NCBI RefSeq assembly: GCF_000346465.2
Contig: NC_034012.1
Span: forward strand, 17,369,077 to 17,433,076
Origin: Prunus persica
Lineage: Eukaryota; Streptophyta; Magnoliopsida; Rosales; Rosaceae
Direction of reading: 5' to 3'
DNA length: 64,000 nucleotides
A model generated the notes under the pieces. The model worked only from the letters and a program-made list of their open reading frames with translations. It ran no database searches and was not told the DNA's origin. A program made the translations under genes and the position numbers. Of this stretch, positions 1 through 11,387 are shown one piece after another (position 1 is the first letter of the stretch; each line of letters opens with the position of its first letter).

Positions 1-1950
1 ATGTTGGGATAGATTTTATGGACGTGATTGATTTTAGCGAGGTGGAGGAGATGCATGGTGGTGATAATGGTACTGAAACAAATGAAGTGTCAGTGTACTC
101 TACCCCCTCTTATTTTGGGCCGCTTGGACACATCAACCCAATTGCCAATAATGCGTTTAGGAGGAGAATCTGAGCCCACTCGTAAACATTATTTGATTGA
201 AATGGGTGAACATAACCAGTACAATGCTGCCAATGTAAGTGATGGAGAAGCATATTTGGACACAGGGTATTCGCGAAGTGATTGGAATCCGAAAATTGAA
301 GTTGGGCGAATTTTCACTAGTAAGGGAGCCTTATTGACCATGTTATAGTTGGCGGCATTGAGAGGCCATTTTGAATTTAAGGTGCAATTCTCTTGCCCTA
401 AGAGGTTGCTTGTGGTTTGTTGTCAACGTCCATGCTCATGGCAGGTTCAAGCATCGAGAATTGGAGAATACAACTTCATGATTGTGAAGTGTACAGCTGG
501 CCATGAATGTGATTTGAGATTGGTAAATGACAACCATCGTCAAGCAACCGCAGCACTTGTAGCTACTTCATTGAAAAGGAAGTTGAAGGATTCTCGGACA
601 ATATACACACCCATGACATAATAAGATATGTGAAACACAACTTTGGTTTGACCATATTCAAAAGCTTGGAAAGCGAGGGAGTTAGCTCTAATGTCCATTA
701 GAGGATCAGACGATGAGGTATATTATATCCTTCCAGCCTATTGCTATGAATTGGAGCGTATGAATCCCCGCACAAAGACACACATCCATACTGATGAGAA
801 CAATCATTTTATATTTTTTATGGCAGTTGACGCATGCGCCCAGTGATAGCCGTGGATGGCACTCATTTAAAATCTAAGTACAAGGATGTTATGTTTATAG
901 TGAATGCATTCGATGGTAATCAAAATATATATCCTCTTGCTTTTGGGATTGGGGATTTGGAGATGGATGCATCATGGCATTGGTTTTTCCCATTGGTGAG
1001 TGTCCCAATCTTATTATCATTTCTGATTGCAATGTTAGCATAGAGAATGTGTGGAACAAAGTTTTTCCAACAACGAAACATGGCATATGCTTTTATCATG
1101 TGAAGAGGAATATGAAACGCACTTGCAAGTTGAAAAAGCGTGATAAAATGCTGATGCACTTTGAGCAGGCTGTGAAATCATATTCAATGGCTAAATTTGA
1201 TCGTCATTTTTGCAAGATCAAGGGAAAGGAACAGGTTGCTGAATATCTTGAACAAGCATGGTTACACAAGTGGTCTAGAGCTCACATGGATGGATGACGC
1301 TACAATGTAATGACAACAAATATTGCAGAGTCAATAAACTCAGTCCTTATTAGGTTTGCAAGGATGCTGCTAGTGGTTCATTTGATAGGGGAAATTATTA
1401 ATCTCCTTATCAAATGGTTCACCGAACGTCGTGAGTTGACTTTGAAATGCATAACAACATTGTGCCCCAATTTTGACGAGAATAAGTTGAGGAATAGGTT
1501 AGATGATGTTGCATGATGAAAGTTGTTAAACTAAATAATGTACAGTATAATGTTGTAGAAGGTGATATGGACGGCCTCGTACATTTGACGAACAACAATT
1601 GTAGTTGTAGGAAGTTTCAACTTGAGCAGCTATCCTGCAAGCGTGTAGTTGCAGTTTGTTGCTTCTTGAAACTAAATGCATATTCCAAGGCTTCTCAGTA
1701 TTACGCTCAAAAAACCTAGTTGGATGCTTATTCGGATACCATCTACCCGGTACAGCCTCAGGGAATGTGGGTTATTCTAGAAGATGTCCGAAGTCGAGTT
1801 GTGCTACCTCCCATGGCAAAAGTCATGCCAGGCAAATGGAAGAAGCTAAGGATTCCCTCGCAAGGAGAGGGCACCATTACAAGGTGCAATTCCACGGGCC
1901 ACAATAAAATCACCTGTAAAATCAATCTTCCACTGCGTAATGTATCTTAG
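1..1950 (+). pseudogene. Mutator-like (MULE) transposase, decayed, 5' end outside window
   Basis: A broken MuDR/MULE transposase is spread over several frames. The N-terminal MuDR-type region is readable at about 210-610. The catalytic core is at 834-1010 with VDGTHLK (first catalytic Asp) and SWHWFF, and continues in another frame at about 1000-1290 (ISDCN with the second Asp, then HGICFYHVKRNM). At 1260-1360 are KWSRAHMDG, a stop, and NIAESINS. A SWIM zinc finger follows at about 1590-1665 (CSCRKFQ, then CKRVVAVC); the usual zinc-ligand His of CKHVVA is Arg here. There are stops after positions 346, 619, 1041, 1295 and 1514, and several frame changes. The family excises and inserts DNA and makes 9-11 bp target duplications. 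This copy cannot encode a working enzyme. Its left terminal repeat is not visible. Confidence 0.9.
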
Positions 1951-2277
1951 ACAATATGATTTGTGTTGGTTTGTTAGGTACTGTCAATTTGACTTTTAGT
2001 TGTGGTGGGTTTGGTGTTATATGGATTGTGAATTATGTTAAATTTGCATAATTTCGGTTGTATTGCTATACAACATGGTGTGTTCCCTAATTATATTGAC
2101 AGTATCAGTATCATATTGTAATTTTATTGCCTTGAGATTGCTATTATATTGTACTATTATTGTAGTGGAATTGCTAATGCAATGATGTTAAACTGTGTAA
2201 GTACGAAATAAAGGGCGTATAATGTAACTCAAAATGGATCCCCAACATTGAAGTCTTACAACGCAATTATTACGTAG
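1951..2277. other. AT-rich spacer
   Basis: This stretch lies between the transposase remnant and the 3' end of the XRCC3 retrocopy. It is T-rich and I see no coding signal or clear repeat in it. It could be 3' sequence of the MULE. Confidence 0.5.
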
Positions 2278-3166
2278 TTACCGTGATACTCCTACTACAC
2301 CTTCTTTTGTGATTACAAATTCAGACGATGCATGAGGCAATGTAAGGCAATGTAAGGCAAATACAAGGTGAAGTGTCCTATGTGTTTGACTGGATATAGT
2401 TGCTGAAGGAGCATTACGACTGTTAACCCTAACTGATTCCTCTTGTCTTGCCAAGAACACCCTTGAATTGATGCAATGTGCCCAAGCCAATCACAAAGCT
2501 GGACTCACTCATCTTCTTGATGTATGTAAGCACTCCAAGTTTCCCAACCTTCCCCCATTGATTCTATGATCTGGCCCAATAAAATCCACCACTTGGTTGG
2601 TCACAACCACCGCCACCCCAAATTTATTTGCTAAAGCCTTCAATGTCCTGGATATCTTGAAAAATATTTTAGACCGGCGTTTCAAATATGTGGGTGTTCT
2701 TTCATACTATGATCGGAACAATGCAGCAATGGAATTAATGACAATGAGCTTCACAGGTAACCGGGTGTGATCAATGGCAATAAATGCTTCTATGTCTCGA
2801 AGGACATTGATCAATTGTTGTGTATCATGAACACCTTGAACATATGTCTTCCAATGGGTCCAACCGTATTAAGTTGGGGTATGATGCCTGATAAAGGTTG
2901 GCTACTTGTTGCAATCGACGAAATGAGAAGCTAACTTATGTGAATATGTAGGAGTAGGAGCCCCCTAGTCCGCCATGTGAGGGTGGGAGTTGAGCTCTTA
3001 CCATTAGTTGGAAATAAAGTTGCGTCTTCCTGAAACCGCTCTCCCCTACCAATTCTGTTATGGAGTTGCAGGGTATCCCACCGCCCAAGTAGCCATCTAG
3101 TATTGGGCAACCGATGGATAATTTAGGGGTTGAAAGAGGAAGGAGCATAAGGTTTTGTGGTGTCAT
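2278..3166 (-). pseudogene. XRCC3: XRCC3 (RAD51 paralogue) processed pseudogene, near full length
   Basis: Reading the minus strand from 3166 gives an XRCC3-like protein without introns. Recognisable blocks in order are KLSIGCPILDGYLGGGIPCN (about 3070-3130); the Walker A region ELVGESGFRKTQL, where the family has GxGKT; FSFRRLQQVANLYQ; TRLPVKLIVINSIAALFRS (Walker B region); FFKISRTLKALANKFG; VVVTNQVVDFIGP; and MAWAHCINSRVFLAR running to a natural-looking stop at 2278. In-frame stops interrupt it, for example after SYSYIFT, after IAALFRS and near HTSRR, and there are frame changes. The 889-bp span fits the roughly 300-residue plant XRCC3. XRCC3 acts with RAD51C in homologous recombination. 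The absence of introns and the colinear order indicate a retrocopy. It is dead: Walker A is altered and stops are present. Confidence 0.87.
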
Positions 3167-3229
3167 TTTTTGTAATTTAGGAGGGATGTGATGGTGGTGC
3201 ATGGCATGAATTGTATATATAAACTCCAT

Positions 3230-5218
3230 ATTGAAGGTATGTAATGTAGCTCATATGTCTTTTAAGGGTTGTATAAGTCAATCAAATGGTAGAGTCTGAT
3301 GCAGTACCTACTGCAATAGGATCCTATTGCTACTGTATTGTATTGCCATTATACACATGTGTATTGTGGAGTTATTACCGCTGTAATTGTTTGAACTAGA
3401 CAGGGATAAAGCAAACTGTATACGCACAAATACCAAAAGAGGCATCATAATTCCATCAAATTCAATTTCGAAACTTACATAATACAATAAGAGGCCACCT
3501 CAGTTCCATTTTACAGGCTCCAAAGTCATATTACAAGTTAAAAATTTCCTGCTGTTGACACATTCAGAGTTGCATACTCTTCAATTGCGGTGACCGCGAC
3601 CCATGAAATTCATGATCACGCCCATAGTGATGTTGTCCCAGTTTCGTTTTAGATCCACTATTTTTGCAAACTTGCGAAATATTTCAAATCCGGTTTCCAC
3701 TTGTTTTTGCTTTAACTATGCCATTTCATCAGATTCCTTGAATACCATACTACAGTGGTAGGGGCATTTTCAATTTTTACTTTCATACCCTTTATATATA
3801 GGAGATGCATCCGGGCATGATAACGAGAATGAATTGTGCGCTTTTTTGTGACACCCCACCTAGCTTGGCCCTCCAAAAATTTTGAAGCTACGTCTGCATG
3901 GATATTTTTCCAAAACATGGTATTGCCTCGACATTGCTGCAGACCATGGACCAAGTCTGCAGTTAGTGAATTTGTTGACTTGACTAGTGTTTCAGTCTCC
4001 CCTCCTTCAATAATTCAAAGTGTTGGGTTTGGTGTGAGGTTAGAGTGCATGGTTTTGGGTATTTATTGTGGGTTGGTGTGGGACTTAATTGGGGAAAACT
4101 GGGACTTAATGTGATGTGAGTGAAATAAGTTGGGAAGGTAATGGCTGCAAGCTAGAGTTAATGTGATGGAAGTTTTCCCTTCATGCAGCTGAGTTGAAGT
4201 TTAATATAGGGAGGTATTAATGAGCTAGAGTAAATGAGTGAGTAATTGGCGGGAGGGATTGGGAGGAGTAATTGGTAGGATTCATTGGCGGGAGTCAATT
4301 GCCTGCATGACTATTTTCCAATATTTGTAATTTGGAATTTCCCAATTTTTTAGTTTTCCCATTTTTGTATTTAAAGAATTTGCCTAATTTGAAAAATTTA
4401 CCAACTTTTTCAATTTTTCTAGTACGGTAATTTTGCTATTTCAATTGGTTTCCAATTTTCCTATTTTGTATTTGCCTAATTTCCTTTTTTCTATGTTCCA
4501 ATTTTTTATGTGGTAATATTCGTATTTTCTCAAATTTCTAATTTTATTTGCAGTGCTTTGTATGTGTTTTTCGGGCATATAATGTTTTTATTGCCTTATA
4601 CATTGCTTCGCTCTTCATTTTGTATTCTACTATTTTGTTGTTTTCCTTTATGTCATTTGGAATTTCCATATTTTTGTTGTTCTTTATATTTTTTCATTTT
4701 CAATCTTTGTCTAATTTGTGTAAATTCGAAATTTGGCAATTTCCTAATAAGGTATTTTTTCAATTTTCCAATTTTGCAATTTCGTTTTGTATTTTTTTTC
4801 AAAATTTCAAAAATTGCTTAGTTACATCATTTTTTGCCTCAAATCCACAATTTCCAATTTCCCATTAAGGTTTTGTTATTTTCTTTGCAATCCAATTTTA
4901 TTGCTGTTATTCTAATGCTCTAACTTACAACCAATGAGTAAATGGTGTGCAGTGCAATCCCATCAAATTAATGTACCAACTACATACCCAATTTCCTTTA
5001 CTATAGAGATCTAACTAACTCTTTCAATAGAATATAAATTAGACAAGTTGCTATATATAACAGAAGCATAGGCATCTTCTTAACGTGAGGTCTGGGAAAG
5101 GTAATTATTCTTAGCTTACTCAAAGGCAAACATTCTCCAGCAAAGCTGACCATATTGTTGTTTACAAGTTTTGATAAGTAAAAAGTGCATACTTAATCTA
5201 ACGTTTTATTTTTTGCAG
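3230..5218. other. AT-rich spacer with T-rich low-complexity tract
   Basis: No gene is recognised. From about 4310 to 4900 the plus strand is a T-rich tract with recurrent AATTT and CCAATTT words, which creates long hydrophobic but meaningless open frames. A minus-strand open frame at 3712-3954 (80 codons) matches nothing I know; it may be a relic of MULE-internal sequence. Confidence 0.5.
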
Positions 5219-5960
5219 ACTGGAGTTGTGAATTGTCCCCACCAATAATTAAAGATGTCGAACGTACGCCACCAAACGACCATATCAGTTACCCGGGAGA
5301 CCAGCCGTGGCATGTGCCGTTCCCATCTCCACCTCTAACTCCAAATCACAATCCCACCCGGGAGACCAGCCGTGGCATGCGCCGTTCCCATCTCCACCTC
5401 TAACTCCAAATCACAATCCCACTTCATCTGGAAGTGAGGCTGAGAGCAATGATCCGCTTGACAAAATCTCTGTCACGAAGCATGACCTCCAATATTTGTC
5501 TAAGGCAATAGATTGGTGGGAGAGCAAGTGTGATATTCATGGCCAAGTGGTGGGAAACTTGGCCAACAAGTTGAACAAAGCATATGCTGGAGACTTGAAG
5601 CAAACTCTAAAAGCAATAAGTCGGAGTAAAGAGTTAAGAATCCCTCAAGTTAAAATTGGAAGCCAACAATTCACAAAATCTAAAGAATATAACCATGAAA
5701 TGGTAAAATGTTTCAACAACAGCTTCGAGATGTTCTGAGATTATGCTTCGATCGTCTCACCAGACTACAATTGGAGCAAAATTGATGTAGTTGGTGTCTG
5801 GCAGGTGCTAAATATGGGTGGATAGGGAATGGCTCACCATAGCCTCATGCATGCAGCGTGGATGAAGACCAAAGACATGGATCTTTTGATGGACCTCTAA
5901 CAATTTGCATTTGGCAGGTTTGTGCAGCTGGGTAAGGGTAAGTGCTGGTTCGCTTCATGT
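5219..5960 (+). pseudogene. Unrecognised broken ORF, probably carried by the MULE region
   Basis: A coding-like stretch begins after a plausible acceptor (TTTTTTGCAG ending at 5219). It reads in one frame through PPNDHISYPGDQPWHVPFPS, is thrown out of frame by a 65-bp tandem duplication, then continues as SGSEAESNDPLDKISVTKHD and LQYLSKAIDWWESKCDIHGQ to a stop at 5736-5738. Beyond that stop the same frame still looks coding (DYASIVSPDYNWSKIDVVGVWQ, then MAHHSLMHAAWMKTKDMD) with further stops. I do not recognise the family. The Pro-rich start, polar middle and WSKIDVVGVWQ-like block suggest a once real protein. Position between transposase and Ulp1 relics suggests it travelled with the MULE. 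Confidence 0.5.
5291..5420 (+). repeat. 65-bp tandem duplication (two copies)
   Basis: Positions 5291-5355 are repeated at 5356-5420 with one visible difference (catgtgccg versus catgcgccg). The unit is not a multiple of three, so it shifts the reading frame of the ORF it lies in. Confidence 0.9.
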
Positions 5961-6810
5961 TGTGGTTGGTGATGCGATGTGAATGTGTTGCCTTTGTTTT
6001 CCCTTCGCGAGATAGTATTGTTAGGGTTGGGTGGCGATTTATTTTGAATGTCTAAATTGAAGGTAGTCTGAAATGGATGTCTGCATATTGTATATATATT
6101 GACCTAATATTGCCACCCTATTGTATGTATTTTGCATCTGCTGGTACTCATAAGTGCGCCACTTGTTTGTTTATTCTGTCATTGTAACCCTATATTGTCT
6201 ATATATTGCATAACAACGATGGGCCACTGTTATACCTTCATAAAGAGAAAGTATAGATCTGTTTATATATCGAGCTGTATGAAATAGTTCAACTAAACAA
6301 TGTAAACAATAAGTATGCTAACGACGACGGCAACTCCAAAACAAAAGCATAATTTGAAAACCGAATCAGAAGTACATCCCCAGTGGTATCGATTAGACAT
6401 ACTACCCAATTTCATTCCACAAAATAAAAATTTATGCATATTCCTACTCCAAAATGAGACAATTTATCTGCCATGTCTATAAAATGGATACAGTTTATCT
6501 GCCATGTCTACAAAATAGATACAGTTTATGTGCCATGTAAGGCAATTAGCCATTGCCACCGACTATACAATATTACCTATCACCACGTATAACATGGCCG
6601 CAGACCCTGTAAATGATTTCACATTGCTACACAGAATAACTAAAGCAAATAGCTCTATCAACTGGATGGATCACCATATAAAGTAGCTCCATTAGAGCTT
6701 CCTTGTCTGCATATTCATATAAAGGAAAAACTGAAATAATTAAATTCATACTTAATTCCCAAGTGATAAGTGAAGACTGAATTCAATGGAGAAACATTAT
6801 CACATTTACC
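5961..6810. other. Non-coding stretch
   Basis: No gene is seen. It is AT-rich and contains the 31-bp tandem repeat listed separately. It separates the unknown plus-strand ORF from the 3' end of the minus-strand Ulp1 relic, so it may hold the converging 3' ends of two MULE-borne genes. Confidence 0.45.
6460..6537. repeat. 31-bp tandem repeat, about 2.5 copies
   Basis: The unit beginning CARTTTATCTGCCATGTC starts at 6460, 6491 and 6522; the third copy diverges after about 18 bases. Confidence 0.85.
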
Positions 6811-8929
6811 TCATATATACGCCTCCCCCCTGAAAGCCTCTGTTGCAAGCTTCAGTTGGTAATAGGTAATCTTGGATGGGTCAACTATATCCAAAGAAAT
6901 GCCGGCACTGAGATACTCGATGAATTTGACTGTCATGATTCCGCAAGAGGTGGTGTCAGGCAAATAAGTTCAGAAATTAGAGCTGCACTTATTTACAATA
7001 TCGATAAACTCTACTAAATTAACATAGAACATTGTTGCGGCACATCTCCAATGCTGCAAATTGTGAATGGCTTAAACTTGGACATCTTCATCCCCTTTTG
7101 CTTCACCTCTTCAACCTCAGAAACGTCATGAAAGTGTATATCGTATAGCACCCATGCCAGAGTATCGCTAATAGGCTCAAGATATTTGACCAGCTTGGAA
7201 TTTGAGGTAAAAGCAATATAGGAGTCATACACAGTCACAGTTTGTCTCACAAAGTCGATTTCTACTGCCGCTCAATGGCACCCGCGAAGATTATACGAGA
7301 CATACACCTTCTGGACTTTGCTCCATGGTTGTGCATACCCATGTTGCCATATACCGTGCACAAAGTGATGTATCTTTTTTAGGTAGCTAGGTAGAAGGTC
7401 AACCGTATTTGGAGCAGCTGCTTTCTTATATACTCGTTTCTTTGCAGGCGGTCTTACCGGCACTAAAAATTGCTTCAAACAATTTTTAAGGCACATTACA
7501 TAATGACGAACCAATGCAACCGAAGCAGTGAATTTAACATGTTCACATTTTACCTGCAAACAATAATCTGCAGTTGTCCAGTCGGTTCCAAACACCAAAT
7601 GATGAGAAATGTCTTTTTCATATTAGAAACATCACCATGTCAAGGTGCTAAAAGTTCAAGTAAATAATACCACCACAATTTAATACAAATGTACACATAG
7701 TGAATGTGAGAAAAGAATTGAATTATCCTAATGAAGCTGGATTCAAATTCTTACCCTGGAGCTAATCCATTCTGTATCATCTTTAGGTTTGTAAAAAAAA
7801 GTCTAGGCTAACTGAACATGCTTCGAGCTGCACCTTCGCACTACAATAGCCAAACTTCCAATGGTCAATTTTGTAATCATTCAATAATTGGAACATTGTA
7901 TAATATGACAAACATAGTACAAACACAGACATGTCTATTAAAGGTAGCTATATATTCTTATTGTAGATCACTACATACTACAACATCATGATTATTGGAT
8001 TTCCAAGGTTAGAAATCCTAAACTTAAATTGGTTTTCCAAGAGGTGCAAAACTCTATTACTGCCTTGACATCATCAATGGGCACGGGTTTTGTTGGATCA
8101 AAACATGGCGGGGTTGCGTCCGCATCTGAAATAGTAATCGTCCTTTTTTTCCTAGAGGGATCGGCAAATGGACTCAACAATGTAGTGGCCAGCCGCTTCT
8201 TTCTGCACCCTTTACCTTCAACATCTTGTTTTTCAACAGTGGCACTACCTTCCTTAATCGCTTCATCACCAGCCACAGTAACATTGGTTATGATATGAGG
8301 ATTCATCTGACCTCCCAATGTCTTAATGTCCCTCTTTTTCCAATCCTCTAACAAAGATAACAGTTTTTTGCATATTACTCCGCACCCATCCACATCTTCC
8401 AGAGTACTAAGCTTCTCAGCTTCTTGCTGCACTTGTTTGTTAGGAACTGAAGTGCCCATTTCTGCCTCTTGGACATGCATGGTTGCGAAGACTTCGGCTC
8501 CATCACCAGGGACTTGTGCTTCCATTTCTACCGATTCTGTAGTCGGAGTAATATATTCATGTATAGGCGACATGTCATTATCGCCTCCTTCATTAATATG
8601 AGGACTACCCACTTCTTCATGTCCTTCATCATATTCATTCAACCCACCATTTCATTTTTTCAACTCCTCTATCTCTAGCTTAAAATAGTGTTCCATTGAA
8701 GCGAGGGTCTTGCTAAAATCCTCCACACACATTTTTATTTTTTTGACACTCCTTCTCATGTTTCAAAGACTCCTTCTATACCATCTCTTCCAAGTCATGC
8801 ACTCTCTTTCTAAGCGCTCGATTTGAACTGGCTACCTTTGTCAATTCATCCTTTGTGGTTTGAAATTCACGCTTCAAAGTGCGTAACTCAATCGACGAGA
8901 GTCTACCCTGACAGTTATAATGAAACTGT
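6811..8929 (-). pseudogene. Ulp1/SENP-type (C48) cysteine protease gene of MULE origin, broken
   Basis: Minus-strand pieces in order: a coiled-coil-like start around 8890-8660 (FQTTKDELTKVASSNRALRK, later MEHYFKLEIEELKK) with stops; a 216-codon open part at 8642-7992, acidic at first and then basic (RKKRLATTLLSPFADPSRKK); and the protease domain at 7598-7014 and about 6966-6814. The catalytic His is in YNLRGCH at about 7272, but the following Trp codon is a stop (TGA). The catalytic Asp is in VTVYDS. The catalytic Cys is in a further exon (SCGIMTVKFIEYLS). Ulp1 proteases cleave SUMO-like modifiers; related ULP-like genes are carried by plant MULEs (Kaonashi type). The order H-D-C is preserved, but the stops make it a pseudogene. 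Exon borders are approximate. Confidence 0.82.
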
Positions 8930-10191
8930 TACAATACTTACAAAATATAACCCAAATATTGTTACTGTATAGCCATCGTATTATCTATATATTGACTATA
9001 TACTGATTATATTGTCTATATATATACAGTCCTGATCTCTTGGTCTACAGAGGTCCAAGAGAATTGTGGCTGCTCACTATTGGATGTAAATATATATATA
9101 TATGTTGTTATTCTACTTCATCATATACTAAAATTTGGGTTTGTTTGATTGACATTTCGTACATTTGTTTACAGCTATTCAACCAAAAAAACACTCATTT
9201 ACAGCTATGATAGAGTAAACCAATCGTCACCAATTTTATTCCCATCTGGTCTTAATCTTGTGATATGATAAGATTTAATTTGCAGATCCTAATCAAGAGC
9301 TGAAAAAAGGTAGCGATGAACTACAATTAAACCAAATATTCCCTAAAAAAATTAGTATAGAAAAAATCATTTATTATTCCTAAAAACCAGAAAACAAAAT
9401 AATCAACATTCTTTTAAAGTTTCAAACATAAGACCTCTTTTCCGAAACCGCCCATTTCAAAATGCTTGTGAGTCCATAGCCATAAGTAACAGTATACTTG
9501 TATGAACGGAAGTTGGAGATTCTTGGTTGCATACATAAGAGCAAATCCCTTACACATTATTAACATAATCACTCCTCCAAATATGATGATTCTCTCTCAA
9601 ATCTCTTCTAGCTCACTGAAATTGATACCCAGGAAACAAATTGGTAATAAATATTACGATAAAGTACGTAAAAATTAAAGAAAAACGCATGCATTGCAAT
9701 ATTTAACTTGAATGAATTTGTTACCTGATTCTTGGGTTTTGTTTGGAGTTTATAGCAGCTTGACTTGAGGTGCGATTTTCTTTCTAGTTTTATGGCCAAA
9801 AAAATCACCAAAGAGGTAGAGAGTTCTAAGTTCTTGATGAAAACTGATCGATGATGTTGTGAATATGGCTTTCTGTATTATGGAGAGAGTGTGTGACTTT
9901 ATTTTATTTTTTTTACTTTTTTACTTTTTTCCTCTTTTAATTCTTCACCTACCCTACAAACTCAATAGTAATTAGGGAATCACATGCTGCACCTGCATCT
10001 CTGCAAACTGCCATAAAGGGAACAAGACTATTTTTTTTCTTTTTTTTTTTTAAATTTATAATTTTTGCAAACTACAAAACTCAATAGTGTTTAGGGAATC
10101 ACATGCTGCATCTCTACGCACCTAGTTCCCTAGAGGCAGCTGCATGCCATCTCTTCTTTTCAGTTTTTTCCTGACAGCTTAATTTTAATAT
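8930..10191. other. Non-coding AT-rich stretch with local duplication
   Basis: No gene is seen. Short TATA-type runs lie at about 8960-9100. A 45-50 bp sequence containing TTAGGGAATCACATGCTGCA occurs at about 9953 and again at about 10072, separated by a T-rich tract, which is a local duplication. The right end of the MULE could lie here but I could not find its terminal repeat. Confidence 0.45.
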
Positions 10192-10801
10192 CTCTTAGAG
10201 CACCTCCACCTCAAAAGGCAAAGGTAAGGTAAGATTTGACACTATTTATTGAATAGTGTCAGCTTTACTTTTTTTGGTTCCACCCCAAAGGGCAAGGGCA
10301 AGGACAAGGGCAAATACTATTTATTTTACTTTATTTTCTATTTTTTTTATACTTAACTATTTATTATAAAATTCTCACCTAAAATTTCAGATAACATTTT
10401 GGGATAAAATTTTCAAATAAAATTTTCAGATAAGATTTTCGGTTGCCACCTGTCCATATTTATTAAATTAAAATTTTCAAATGAAATTTTGTAGTAGAAA
10501 ATTTGGTATGAAAAGTGAAAAATATTGGAAGGAGATGAATTTGTATGAAGATTTGGTGTGGAAAGTGAATAATATTTGTAGGTATTTATAGAAAAAATTT
10601 CCATAATTTTTTGATATTTTTTTCAGTTTTTTTTTTAAGCTAGCAACATGCGGACAACAGCCTAGTCCATTTTTGCCTGTGAGCTTGCCCGGGCTGGCGA
10701 GTCCCATGACTTGCCGAGATGCCTTTCTGCGCTGGAGGTGAAATTGGGCTCTGTGGGCCTGTTGCCATGACAGGGCTGTAGCGTTGCACTTGCTCTTAGA
10801 G
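10192..10801. mobile_element. MITE-like element, about 610 bp
   Basis: The sequence CTCTTAGAG occurs at both ends (10192-10200 and 10793-10801). The inverted ends are similar over about 19 bases (CTCTTAGAGCACCTCCACC against CTCTAAGAGCAAGTGCAAC, 14 matches). No coding capacity is seen; the middle is AT-rich with repeated AAATTTTCA-type words. Whether the 9 bp are a target duplication (hAT-like) or part of the TIR is unclear. Confidence 0.5.
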
Positions 10802-11387
10802 ATTCAGATTCTTTGCTTTATTTTTCTTTGTTTGAATGTGCTTGACGTTTATGCAACAAGTGTGGTACCTCATTAAGTGAAGTGGTTAATCTTCATCAAA
10901 TGGCTCTCTTTTCTTATTTGACCTTGAATTTTTTGTGGCTTTCAACTTTTTTGTGACCTTGGATAGTTATGTATATGTGGAAGTTTGAGGTAAAAACATG
11001 CCGAATGAAGAACATAGATTTAGTTTGTTTCCATATGATTTTGAAAAGAGAAAAAAAAAATGCTGAGCTCCAAGTCACATCAACAATTTAGAAGGAAAAA
11101 AAAAATACTGCATGATTTATTTAATCACAAAAAGCCTACATCAATAGGCTTTCATAAATTTTCATATAATTGTAAATTAAGAGCAACCAATGAAAGGCCT
11201 CATTATAAAAGAAAATCCAACTGCCATGTACACGTACATGGCAAAATTATAATTCTCAAATAATATAACTTTGTTTGGATAGTTGAGAAAACTATTAAGA
11301 AAAAGATTATAAAGATGTACCACGTAACCAAATCCTAAACCCTAGCATCAACGAAAGTTAGTCAATGCCACCGATCAACCACGGAAG
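10802..11387. other. 3' flank of the NAC gene
   Basis: AT-rich and without visible coding. It probably includes the NAC 3' UTR and terminator (minus strand). The short open frame at 11060-11263 has no recognisable content. Confidence 0.5.

Noticed and set aside
4510..4868. Overlapping 103 and 106-codon hydrophobic frames resembling membrane proteins
   Set aside because: They are read from a T-rich low-complexity tract; the Phe/Leu content is a composition effect.
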